Source: Halomonas sp. S3-1-1 (GTDB lineage Bacteria > Pseudomonadota > Gammaproteobacteria > Pseudomonadales > Halomonadaceae). Taken from it: 64,000 bases of DNA. This document shows positions 1 to 7,388 of the stretch, one piece after another (within the stretch, counting starts at the first letter, position 1; the number at the start of each line of letters is the position of its first letter). The stretch is taken from the NCBI RefSeq assembly GCF_023757625.1, contig NZ_JALGBZ010000001.1:992001-1056000 (forward strand). The letters run 5' to 3'. A model generated the notes under the pieces. The model saw only the letters and a program-made list of their open reading frames with translations. It did no database searches and was not told the DNA's origin. The translations under genes were made by a program, and so were the position numbers.

Positions 1-663
1 AAGACCTATCGCATCAACCCGTTCGATCTGACCAAGGTGTGGCCGCACGACGACTACCCGCTGCAGGAAGTGGGCAAGATGACGCTCGACCGCAACCCGA
101 CGGACTTCCACTCCGAAATCGAGCAGGCGGCGTTCCAGCCGAGCAACTCGGTGCCGGGCACCGGCTTCTCGCCGGACAAGATGCTGCTGGCGCGCGTCAT
201 TTCCTACGCGGATGCACACCGTGCTCGCCTGGGCGTCAACTACCAGCAGATCCCGGTCAACGCGCCGAAAACCCAGGTGAACAGCTACGCCCAGGGCGGC
301 CGGATGCGTATCGCCAATTCGACCGACCCGGTCTACGCACCCAACAGCAAAGGCGGCCCCCACGCCGACCCGAAGGCTTTCCCGGAAGACGCGGTATGGG
401 AAGCGGATGGCGAGTTCGTTCGCGCCGCCTACACGCTGCGCCCGGACGACGGTGACTTCAACCAGGCCAACGATTTGGTCAACAAGGTGATGGACGACGC
501 CGCGCGTGATCGCCTGGTGAACAACATCGTCGGGCACGTTTCCGGGGGCGTGGAAGAGCCGGTGCTGTCGCGGGTGTTCGAATACTGGAAGAACGTCGAC
601 CAGGCCATCGGCGAGCGCGTCGAGAAGGGCGTGATGGAAAACCGCCAGAAGGCCGGCAAGTAA
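1..663 (+). CDS. Catalase, C-terminal part (5' end outside window)
   Basis: C-terminal part of a monofunctional haem catalase, which converts hydrogen peroxide to water and oxygen. The frame is open from base 1 and ends at TAA 661-663, so the catalytic His/Asn half lies upstream of the window. The proximal haem-ligand motif SYADAHRARLG is visible, with the Tyr near residue 69 of the fragment, followed by the usual NYQQIPVN segment. The protein ends about 150 residues after this motif, as in small-subunit catalases, with no flavodoxin-like C-terminal domain. A strong terminator follows. The family is clear; the exact subtype (katA or katB) cannot be decided from the fragment. Confidence 0.93.
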   Translation, partial: KTYRINPFDLTKVWPHDDYPLQEVGKMTLDRNPTDFHSEIEQAAFQPSNSVPGTGFSPDKMLLARVISYADAHRARLGVNYQQIPVNAPKTQVNSYAQGGRMRIANSTDPVYAPNSKGGPHADPKAFPEDAVWEADGEFVRAAYTLRPDDGDFNQANDLVNKVMDDAARDRLVNNIVGHVSGGVEEPVLSRVFEYWKNVDQAIGERVEKGVMENRQKAGK

Positions 664-694
664 GCCAAGCCTTTCAAGCGCTAAGTAAGCTCCA

Positions 695-725
695 CCCGCC
701 ACGGTACGCCGTGGCGGGTTTTTTT
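695..725 (+). terminator. Rho-independent terminator of the catalase gene
   Basis: A perfect 10-bp stem, CCCGCCACGG (695-704) with CCGTGGCGGG (709-718), and a 4-nt loop are followed by seven T. It sits 31 bp after the catalase stop and overlaps the last codon of the convergent dusA. Confidence 0.93.
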
Positions 726-1737
726 ATGCCGCGGTTTCGGGCTCGCGGATCAGGCCGAGAGCATCGTCATAAAGGCGCAGGCCCGCACCTTCCTTGTGAG
801 CGTGCTCGGAAAGGTGACGCCGAAAGCGTCGCCCGCCCGGGCAGCCTTGGAAAAGCCCCAGCAGGTGACGGGTGATGTGGTTGAGCTTCGCGCCTTCATC
901 GAGCCGCGTTTGGATGTACGGGCGAAACGCCTGCGCCGCGTCCAGCCGGCTCATGGCCGGGCCGGGCTCCCCGAAAATCGCCTGATCGACTCCGGCCAGC
1001 AGCCACGGGTTCTGATACGCCTCGCGCCCGACCATGACGCTATCGACGTGCGCAAGCTGCGTCTGACACTCCTCGAGCGTCTTGATGCCGCCGTTAATGC
1101 CAATATGAAGCTCGGGGTTCGCGGCTTTCAAGCGGTGTACGCGCGGGTAGTTCAGCGGCGGCACGTCGCGGTTCTGCTTGGGCGACAGCCCCTGCAGCCA
1201 CGCCTTACGCGCGTGCACGGTAAACGTGGTGCAGCCGGCCTCGGCCACCATAGCGATAAAGCGCGCCAGGTCCGCGTCCTCGTCCTGGTCGTCGATACCG
1301 ATCCGGCACTTTACCGTCACCGGAATCGACACCGCCGCCTGCATCGCCTTCACCGCCGCCGCCACCTTCTCCGGGTAGCCCATCAGGCACGCGCCGATCA
1401 GGTTGTTCTGCACCCGATCGCTGGGGCAGCCCACGTTCAGGTTCACCTCGTCATAGCCCCACTGCTCGGCAATCGCCGCACACTCGGCGAGCTCACCCGC
1501 GTCGCTACCGCCAAGTTGCAGCGCAATCGGATGCTCCACCTCGGTGTAACCCAGAAAGCGCTCGCGCGGCGAGCCGTGCAAAATTGCCCCGGTGGTCACC
1601 ATCTCGGTGTAGAGCAGGGTGCGGCGGGTCAACGTGCGGGCGAACGCGCGGTAATCGCGGGTCGTCCAGTCCATCATGGGCGCCACCGAGAAGCGGCGGC
1701 CCCGGTCGGCGCTATTTTCGTTCGTAAAATCGGTCAT
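724..1737 (-). CDS. dusA: tRNA-dihydrouridine(20/20a) synthase DusA
   Basis: Flavoenzyme that reduces uridine to dihydrouridine at positions 20/20a of the tRNA D-loop, using NADPH. The 337 residues match the usual DusA length. Visible motifs are the N-terminal FMN/barrel start SVAPMMDWTTRDYRAF, the GCPSDRVQN segment, the catalytic cysteine in GACLMGYPEKV, and VKCRIGIDD. The gene is convergent with the catalase gene and overlaps its terminator. The 5' end of dusA is a known integration site for a family of phage and island integrases, and here the sequence immediately upstream is a decayed prophage-like region. No duplicated copy of the dusA 5' end was found elsewhere in the window. Confidence 0.96.
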   Translation of the reverse strand: MTDFTNENSADRGRRFSVAPMMDWTTRDYRAFARTLTRRTLLYTEMVTTGAILHGSPRERFLGYTEVEHPIALQLGGSDAGELAECAAIAEQWGYDEVNLNVGCPSDRVQNNLIGACLMGYPEKVAAAVKAMQAAVSIPVTVKCRIGIDDQDEDADLARFIAMVAEAGCTTFTVHARKAWLQGLSPKQNRDVPPLNYPRVHRLKAANPELHIGINGGIKTLEECQTQLAHVDSVMVGREAYQNPWLLAGVDQAIFGEPGPAMSRLDAAQAFRPYIQTRLDEGAKLNHITRHLLGLFQGCPGGRRFRRHLSEHAHKEGAGLRLYDDALGLIREPETAA

Positions 1738-2133
1738 GGAAATCGGTTCTTTAGCTGTATAAATATATAGCTATAGTATGGGTATGGCTGAAACGAGCGC
1801 TGTGAACAACCGGTAGTGACGAGCCGCGGCTCGACGGAAAGCTGATTTGTGGCGGGTCGTTTCATGCACGATCAATGGGATTGGCGGTATTGTACGGAAG
1901 AAAGCGGAGTACTCACAGCGCGAGAAGCCAAAGGTGACAAGAAAGCTCGGGGCAGGCTCCGCGCAACGGCGTTGGTTTGAGCGAGCAAATTGAAACCAAA
2001 AAATGGGCGCTATTGAGATAGTGATGATGACCCTGGTAGGTTAAGCTCGCTTAACAGAAGCGAAGGTTGCAGAGCGTTCATGTTGGCTTTTGAGGTCGAG
2101 ATGATGAGCAGGGCAGGGCATGGTTCAACTTGA
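1738..2133. other. Intergenic left edge of the accessory region
   Basis: About 400 bp without a convincing gene. The first ~60 bp are AT-rich and should contain the dusA promoter (reverse strand). A perfect 14-bp palindrome, CGAGCCGCGGCTCG, is at 1820-1833. A 38-codon open frame at 1864-1980 has no convincing ribosome binding site and no recognised relative. The rest looks like eroded island sequence leading into the repressor remnant. Confidence 0.6.
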
Positions 2134-2331
2134 ACGGATGCAGAGGTTTTTTTAATGGGCGACCTTATGGTTGGTGAACAGATCATCAAGCGGGTGCAGC
2201 GGTTGGCTGAAGGCGCGCTGTACCTGATCAGTGATAACGAACTGTACCAGCCGGAGATGATCAAGCCGTAGGACATGGGGGATCTAGAGATTCTGGGGCG
2301 ATGTGAGATTCGGATTGGGCGGGTGGTTTAA
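2134..2331 (+). pseudogene. Remnant of an S24-type (LexA/CI-like) phage repressor, C-terminal end
   Basis: In one frame the sequence reads FLMGDLMVGEQIIKRVQRL, then ALYLISDNELYQPEMIKP, a TAG stop at 2269-2271, then MGDLEILGRCEIRIGRVV and TAA 2329. This is the order of the end of the S24 peptidase domain in phage repressors: 'KRVQRL..G', then 'ISDN..Y.PE', then a DLEILGR strand. The N-terminal DNA-binding domain and the catalytic Ser are missing, and the internal stop confirms decay. It is the first sign that the region beside dusA derives from a prophage. The family assignment is by motif recall only. Confidence 0.72.
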
Positions 2332-2350
2332 TTTTTAATTAGGGAAAGTT

Positions 2351-3508
2351 ATGCGTCATAATTACTATAAAAGTGTCCATTTTTACGACATTGCTGTCTA
2401 TTGTACATGTCGAGGAATTAAGGATAACTCTGGTAATCCTATAAGGTATCGTTCGCCTTTGGATATAAACGTTATGCTTGCCGAATTGTCAGGAATGAAG
2501 AAGTCTTTTTCCGAGCCGCTGGCTATTGGGAAGAATGAATATTATCTGGAGGGATTTTTAAAAGAGAATAAAGCTAAATATGTAGTTAAAGATGACGAGG
2601 ATTTAGATAAAGTTGATAAAAGCATCTCAGAAGAAAGTGATGCTGAACCAGTAGATCTTGCTGATAATGAGCCTGATCCGGCTATTAGTAGAATGTTTAA
2701 CAGTAGTACTTTGGATGTTTATCTTTAGGATATAAAACAGTTTCCAGATTTTTTTGCTCTGCTGATAAACTTTACTAATTTAAAAAGCGCTCATAGTGTG
2801 GTTAGAGATATTTCAAGTGGGCAAAGAAATGAAAATAATCTTACCCAGAGCGAAGGTGGTGACCATTCCGCTCACATAGTAATCTTTAAGGAAAAGAAAG
2901 GCGATCGTCAAGTTTGTTTGGTAGAAAGGACAAATGGGCTGCAGGGAGCTGCTTTAAAATCGTTTTTTGACTATCTAGGTAAGTTGGTAGCTGAAGAAAA
3001 TACTGACTCTTTCACAATCGATCACCCTGAAGGGTTGTTAGATAATAAAGGAAGAGTAAAGAAAAGAATGATCTTGCCTAAATTTAATTTTCATGGCTAT
3101 CCTTCAGAGCAGTTTTTTGAAGACTTAGAAAATGGTCGTATGAACAGTATCAGTTTAGTTGGTGAAGCAAACCAAATGCGTGGTATAGGAGACGATCTTC
3201 CTCCTGAGTTCAGAGAAGTAGCGATTCAGCTTGATGCAGACTTGTCAAAGCTTGAAAGCTGGAGAGAATTTATTGGTAGAAATATTATATATGGTAAAGA
3301 ATATAATTTAGAAAAACTTCGTGTTAAATTTACAGATGCAAGTGGTTCTTCACATACCACTGAGATAGAATTTGATGATGACTTAAACGACGGTAATTTA
3401 AAGTACGTGAAGAAGCGCCGTGTTGGTATGAGTTTTAGGCCAAAATCTTCCTATGATCAGATTAACGTGAACTTCTTAAAGAAGATGCTGGAGGTGTGTG
3501 ATGGTTAG
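2351..3508 (+). pseudogene. Unknown protein of ~386 codons interrupted by one in-frame amber stop
   Basis: Two open frames, 2351-2728 (125 aa) and 2798-3508 (236 aa), lie in the same frame. The 69 bp between them are also open and protein-like (IKQFPDFFALLINF). The only interruption is a TAG at 2726-2728. Read through, one protein results, starting at ATG 2351 behind AGGGAAAG. It has an acidic, low-complexity linker around residues 85-115, then a mixed alpha/beta-looking C-terminal part, and no membrane segment. I do not recognise the family. Codon use is AT-rich, unlike the surrounding chromosome, which points to horizontal transfer. The 3' end overlaps the next gene by 8 bp, so the two probably form an operon. 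Either it is a recent nonsense mutant, or readthrough/suppression yields a short and a long form. The C-terminal part could also start by itself at GTG 2798. Confidence 0.6.
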
Positions 3509-4073
3509 CTATAAAATAATAATTTATCAGCTTACTAGGCCGGTATCATACTTGTTTATTAAGCACTCCGATAAATATATTTATGACTGGGTGGTGCCTT
3601 CCATCCTGTTGGTGACTACATCAGTTTTGTTTTTTTTATTATCCATAGATTTTTTTAATCTATATCTATTGGTTGGTAAAATATCAACTCTACTAGCAGC
3701 CCTGCCTGGTTTTTTTATAGCGGCTCTAGCAGCAGTGGCTACTTTCAATCGGTTAGATATTGATAAGCCTATGTCTAAGGAGAACCCCCCTAAAATTGAA
3801 ACTCTGATAAACACTCAATATAAAGATATGCCTCTTTCAAGAAGGAGGTTTCTATGCATGCTCTTCTCTTTTTTGACTGTTCAGAGTATTTTTTTGTCTT
3901 TCTTAGGTTTTATACCTGAGAGTTTTGTTTTTTATGACCCAAGCAATAGTAATGTACTAATCCATCATGGTGTTTCAATTGCTTATTTTTTGGTTTTCTT
4001 CTTTTTCTTTTTTCAGCTTTTAACTACTACTATGCATGGTTTATATTATTTAGGTGATAAAATCCACTATTAG
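3501..4073 (+). CDS. Four-helix inner-membrane protein of unknown function
   Basis: A 190-residue protein starting at ATG 3501, seven bases after a GGAGG-like site and overlapping the stop of the upstream gene by 8 bp, so translation is probably coupled. Four hydrophobic segments are visible at about residues 30-52, 55-80, 117-138 and 155-180, with a polar loop of ~35 residues between helices 2 and 3. The last helix is preceded by a run of phenylalanines. No known domain is recognised. The arrangement of a soluble protein with a small four-helix membrane protein, AT-rich and inside a decayed island, resembles the layout of phage-defence cassettes with a membrane effector. That is an inference from context only. 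Confidence 0.72.
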   Translation: MVSYKIIIYQLTRPVSYLFIKHSDKYIYDWVVPSILLVTTSVLFFLLSIDFFNLYLLVGKISTLLAALPGFFIAALAAVATFNRLDIDKPMSKENPPKIETLINTQYKDMPLSRRRFLCMLFSFLTVQSIFLSFLGFIPESFVFYDPSNSNVLIHHGVSIAYFLVFFFFFFQLLTTTMHGLYYLGDKIHY

Positions 4074-4142
4074 AAGTTTTTTATTTCTACTTTGTTAGTT
4101 TTCACTTGTTATCTAATGTATCGTATCTAGCTGACTTTTTGT

Positions 4143-4381
4143 TTAATACATAAAAAATTCTACTCGTTTTTTATTTAAAGCCTTCGCAGTTTTTAACGCA
4201 TTATCCATAATCCTTGTTAGTTGCTGATAATTTTTACAGTATAAGTCTCTAGTGCACGGTGCATCGCATCGCTGTAGGGGGAGTTAGCACTATGCGCTTG
4301 AATTAGTATTTTTTCTGCTTGGTCGGTGATTATATAAGCCCCCTGTGGAGGTAGGAATGATTGAGCTAGAACAGCAATATA
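4143..4381 (-). pseudogene. Possible frameshifted gene remnant on the reverse strand
   Basis: The reverse strand reads a protein-like segment (AYIITDQAEKILIQAHSAN, then YSDAMHRALETYTVKI) that stops at 4217-4219. An overlapping +1 frame continues as QQLTRIMDNALKTAKALNKK to a stop at 4143-4145. Joined by one frameshift, these look like the C-terminus of a single protein. No start codon or ribosome binding site is visible, and the 5' side overlaps the start of the forward gene at 4357. The family is not recognised, and chance cannot be excluded in a segment this short. Confidence 0.3.
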
Positions 4382-5109
4382 TCAGATTGTTGAATGAAAT
4401 AAAAAACTGTCACTCAAAAAATGCTTTTCGCTCAGCCTTGCATCACTTAGATAAAGCTAAAATTTTGTACGACCTTGATAAGGAAATGTGTGTTTTTCGG
4501 GCCATAACAGCAGAAGAAGAGGCGGCGTCTGGCTTAATGCTTTCACTGAAAGAAGGTGGATATAAGCTTTCTAATAAACTTAAGCATCGTGATCATGTTC
4601 ACAAAAGTGCTATTTATCCTTTTATATCCTTGGTGCAAATGGCGTTTGGGTACTCACTTAAAAATAGTTGCATTCGGTTAGGGTTGGCTATTGTTGATAA
4701 TGAAAATGAATTTTCATTAAAAAGCTACCATACCATCCCAGGTTTAAATCTTTATTCATACCCTATGCCTCCACTGAATTTTGAATTTAAGTTAAATGGG
4801 GATTCCATTTCCTACGATAAACAGATTAGTGACTACTTAGACCATGTTGGAGAGGGAGATATTGTTAAGTATGTTAAAGATATAGCTAATATCAGAAATA
4901 AAGTGCTTTATGCAAGTAATGATGGTTGCCCTAGTGTGGAGATTAAAAAAACTTTTGTAGAAGGGAAGAAAAGAAAGGTTTTAGAGATGTTGGCAATATA
5001 TCTGCTTACTAAGCCTTATGCAGAGAACCAGCTTTTTGTTCAGCAAAGTATTTATGCATATTTAAAGATGTTGAAAGCTATTTCTAGTGAGATTGGTTTA
5101 GTTGAGTGA
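4357..5109 (+). CDS. Unknown 250-residue soluble protein of the AT-rich island
   Basis: ATG 4357 is preferred over the upstream in-frame GTG 4345 because GGAGG (4347-4351) lies five bases before it. The product has no signal peptide or membrane helix. Its N-terminal third is helical and charged. The segment FRAITAEEEAASGLMLSLKE followed by NKLKHRDHVHKSAIYPFI looks conserved in style, and IRNKVLYA near residue 190 is reminiscent of HEPN-type helices but lacks the terminal His of the catalytic RxxxxH motif. I do not recognise the family. It stands alone between the membrane-protein gene and the umuC relic, with the same AT-rich codon use. A role in host-phage conflict is possible from context but unproven. 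Confidence 0.68.
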   Translation: MIELEQQYIRLLNEIKNCHSKNAFRSALHHLDKAKILYDLDKEMCVFRAITAEEEAASGLMLSLKEGGYKLSNKLKHRDHVHKSAIYPFISLVQMAFGYSLKNSCIRLGLAIVDNENEFSLKSYHTIPGLNLYSYPMPPLNFEFKLNGDSISYDKQISDYLDHVGEGDIVKYVKDIANIRNKVLYASNDGCPSVEIKKTFVEGKKRKVLEMLAIYLLTKPYAENQLFVQQSIYAYLKMLKAISSEIGLVE

Positions 5110-5128
5110 ATTTTTAAGCCTTAAGTAA

Positions 5129-5770
5129 CTACTTTCTCTTCCCCGCTATCTCATCCGTATACGCCTTCATCAGCTTATCCTATTGCGTCGTATACCGCGG
5201 ACTGCGATGCGCGCACCGCAAATGCCACGGCGCGTTCTTCTCCGGTAGGCCCCGCCGTACCGTGCCCTTGCCCATCTTCTCGTTCAGCGCGTCCATGGCG
5301 GCCATGAGCTGTTGGCTGCGCTGGCGTTCCTCTTCCGTTTGCGGGGTTTCCATCAGGCTGAGCTGTTGGCGGTGCTGGTCGGTGAGGTCGAGCATCATCA
5401 CGCCGGCTTTCTTGTATTTATAGTTGGGCCGGTAGATCTTCTGCAGCGCTACGTTGGCCGCGTAGAGGATTTCGTGGGTGTCCTGGGTGGGACGTTCGAG
5501 CTCGACCAACAGACTGGGGGAGTACTGAGGTTGGTCCTGTCGGAAGCGGTCGGTTTTGAGGAGCACCAGCACGGCGCGGGCGAGGCTTTTTGCGTGCTAA
5601 GCTTCTAAGCACCGCGCTGGGCTTGGTAGAACAGGGCACCTGTGTATGAGCATGAACATCTCGTCGATCTAGTAGGATTCGACTTTGGCAGTTTCCTGCT
5701 CAAGAATGCTTCGCACCCTGTAGGGTATATAGCCGAATAGCTCGTAGCTGGAGGCGTACAGCGGATCTCG
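5129..5770 (-). pseudogene. umuC: Decayed umuC (DNA polymerase V catalytic subunit) with internal deletion and stops
   Basis: One reverse frame carries both an early and a late piece of UmuC, a Y-family translesion polymerase. The early piece reads LYASSYELFGYIPYRVRSIL then VESY-stop-IDEMFML, corresponding to the 'SSNY.LYGDMS' and 'YSIDE' active-site region, with TAG at 5669-5671 replacing the Ser. The late piece begins after a second TAG (5597-5599): LARAVLVLLKTDRF, then PTQDTHEILYAANVAL, YKYKKAGVMMLDL and RSPRYTTQ. A third TAG (5180-5182) is followed by DKLMKAYTDEIAGKRK and the natural stop at 5129-5131. Most of the palm/finger-to-little-finger middle and the extreme N-terminus are gone, so no active polymerase can be made. 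No umuD was found beside it. Confidence 0.85.
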
Positions 5771-5845
5771 CTGGGCTCAACCTAATCACACGCAAAGTGG
5801 ACGGGCATAGCCTTCTCGATACTCAGCAGTAGAAGTGCTGGAACG

Positions 5846-6325
5846 TGATAAATACGGGGCAGGTGCTGTAAATAACTGTGTGGACCGATACAGGGGAAAC
5901 GATGGTCATTAAAACCGTACTGGCGTTATCTACGCTAGCGCTATCAAGCCTGGCAATGGCTGCCGATATACCGCGCTTTGAAGTTGAGGCCATTTGCAAA
6001 GAAATTTCTGGCGATAGCCACGATATGTTCAATTTTTGCATTGAGCAGGAGCAAAAATCCTACAATCAGCTGCGCGATGAAGCCGAATCGATTGATGCGC
6101 GAACGATGAGCTATTGCACCGAGGGAGCTGGCGATAGCTATGAGGTGCTGCTGTTTTGTATAGAGGATGAAACCGATGATGAAACCGACCCCGCCAATCC
6201 CCTGAAATCTTTCAGCTTTGACTAGCTATCGATTGGCTAGTGGTAGACGGGGAGGGAGGATTCATCAATGCCGAGCAGTTTATGGGAAGCAGGTCGACGT
6301 GGTGCTGGGCGGTGTAAGCGATCTT
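5846..6325. repeat. Tandem duplication, copy 1 (480 bp, period exactly 500 bp)
   Basis: This segment recurs at 6346-6825 with an offset of exactly 500 bp and only scattered substitutions. Both copies run from TGATAAAT to GGTGTAAG(C/T)GATCTTT and include the leader, the small secreted-protein gene and ~100 bp of downstream sequence. There are no indels inside the duplicated part. Confidence 0.93.
5902..6225 (+). CDS. Small secreted cysteine-repeat protein, copy 1
   Basis: A 107-residue exported protein. ATG 5902 follows CAGGGGAAACG; an upstream in-frame start at 5878 would precede the signal peptide and is less likely. Residues 1-20 form a signal peptide (MVIKTVL...SSLAMA, probable cleavage after AMA or AA). 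The mature part contains two copies of a C-x13-C-I-E-x-E motif: C32/C46 and C72/C86, each with a Ser-Tyr/Asp-rich spacer. The even spacing suggests two intramolecular disulfides in the periplasm. The C-terminus is acidic. Function unknown. It lies between the umuC relic and the prophage tail relics and is paired with a nearly identical copy 500 bp downstream. Confidence 0.75.
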   Translation: MVIKTVLALSTLALSSLAMAADIPRFEVEAICKEISGDSHDMFNFCIEQEQKSYNQLRDEAESIDARTMSYCTEGAGDSYEVLLFCIEDETDDETDPANPLKSFSFD

Positions 6326-6345
6326 TGAAGTGGCGGGGCGTTGTT

Positions 6346-6825
6346 TGATAAATCGGAGGCAGGTGCTGTAAATAAGTGTGTATACCGATACAGGGGAAAC
6401 GATGGTCATTAAAACCGTACTCGCGTTATCTACGCTAGCGCTATCAAGCTTGGCAATGGCTGCCGATATACCGCGTTTTGAAGTTAAGGCCATTTGCAAA
6501 GAAATTTCTGGCGGTAGCCTCGATACGTTCAATTATTGCATTGAACAGGAGCAAAAATCCTACATTCAGCTGAGCGATGAAGCTGAATCGATTGATCCCC
6601 GAACGATGAGCTATTGCACCGTGAGGGCTGGTGATAGCTATGATTTTCTGCTGTCTTGTATAGAGGATGAATCGGATGATGAAAACGAGCCCGCCAATTC
6701 GCTGAGTTCTTTCAGCCTTGACTAGCTATCGATTGGCTAGTGGTAAACGGCGAGGAAGGATTCATCAATGCCTAGCCGTTTAGTGGAAGCAGGTAGACGT
6801 TGTGCTGGGCGGTGTAAGTGATCTT
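6346..6825. repeat. Tandem duplication, copy 2 (480 bp)
   Basis: Second copy of the 5846-6325 segment, starting after a 20-bp junction (6326-6345). Differences from copy 1 are single-base changes, several of which alter the encoded protein (for example the Glu-to-Lys change in VKAICKE). Confidence 0.93.
6402..6725 (+). CDS. Small secreted cysteine-repeat protein, copy 2
   Basis: A 107-residue paralogue of the product at 5902-6225, with the same ATG context (CAGGGGAAACG before ATG 6402) and an identical signal peptide. The four cysteines are conserved at the same positions (C32, C46, C72, C86). Substitutions fall mostly between the cysteines and in the acidic tail, and the length is unchanged. 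This suggests that both copies have been under selection or that the duplication is recent. No known family is recognised. Confidence 0.75.
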   Translation: MVIKTVLALSTLALSSLAMAADIPRFEVKAICKEISGGSLDTFNYCIEQEQKSYIQLSDEAESIDPRTMSYCTVRAGDSYDFLLSCIEDESDDENEPANSLSSFSLD

Positions 6826-6956
6826 TTGCATGACGCGACCGTGATCGACTACAGCGAATATTCAGAAGCCTTGCAACGCTGAAGGTGTCGCCAAGAAGCT
6901 CGCGTTTTACTGCCGGAAGCTTCGCGACGGATGAGCACCCGCCATGGCGGGCGGGC

Positions 6957-7385
6957 TTACTGCTTCAGAGGAGGCGGCTCTATCCAATTAGCCGCTATCT
7001 CACATCGAATGTTCGTGCCAAAACCACCATCGTTTAAATCGTGCGATACCTCGGCCACGATCCAGTTGGCTGTGTCGATGGGTGGCTTGAAGCCGCTCAC
7101 CCTGACCGGTGATTCCGGCTGAATACTCGCCTGGCCCAGCGCCAAGGTTAGTTCGCACTCCGCCACGCCTCGCTGAATACGTTGCAACTCGTTGTACGCC
7201 GCGGCTAGTGCGTCGTCCTCAGAGGCGTAGGTGGCCGTAGCCGTTTGGCGTTATCATCCATACCGGTCAGCACGGTTTGGCGCTCTGCACCTCGCGTGTC
7301 GTTCCGGTACGCTTTCATGCCGCTGTGGCCGTCGTGGTTTTCCAAAATGATATCGCGCTGGTCAACAGGCCGCGCTGTTGCCGTC
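6957..7385 (-). pseudogene. P2-like phage late control protein D (tail/baseplate hub) remnant
   Basis: The reverse strand reads the C-terminal end of a gpD-type tail protein: GMKAYRNDTRGAERQTVL, GMDDNAKRLR, then after a frameshift near 7220-7235 YASEDDALAAAYNELQRIQR, VRVSGFKPPIDTANWIV and VSHDLNDGGFGTN, ending at TAA 6957-6959. The order 'H/NDTKGAER', 'KRLR..YASE', 'W/LQRIQRG' and 'SGFKP.ID..W.I..V.H.L.DGGF' is typical of P2-family protein D. About the first two thirds of the gene are missing, and the remaining part abuts the gpU relic directly. Confidence 0.8.
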
Positions 7386-7388
7386 CAC

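Noticed and set aside
1864-1980. 38-codon open frame starting MHDQWDWRYC
   Set aside because: No convincing ribosome binding site, no family match, and it lies in eroded DNA at the island edge. Too short to support.
2010-2276. 88-residue reverse-strand open frame
   Set aside because: It is the antisense of the S24 repressor relic, whose forward frame has recognisable motifs.
2351-4073. Identity with the Kiwa defence system (small four-helix membrane protein plus soluble partner)
   Set aside because: Gene order is reversed (soluble gene first), and I see no DUF4868-like sequence in the soluble protein. Only the general layout is similar.
6931-6950. Palindrome around CCCGCCATGGCGGG as a terminator
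   Set aside because: No T-run follows and no intact gene ends just before it. It probably derives from decayed phage DNA.
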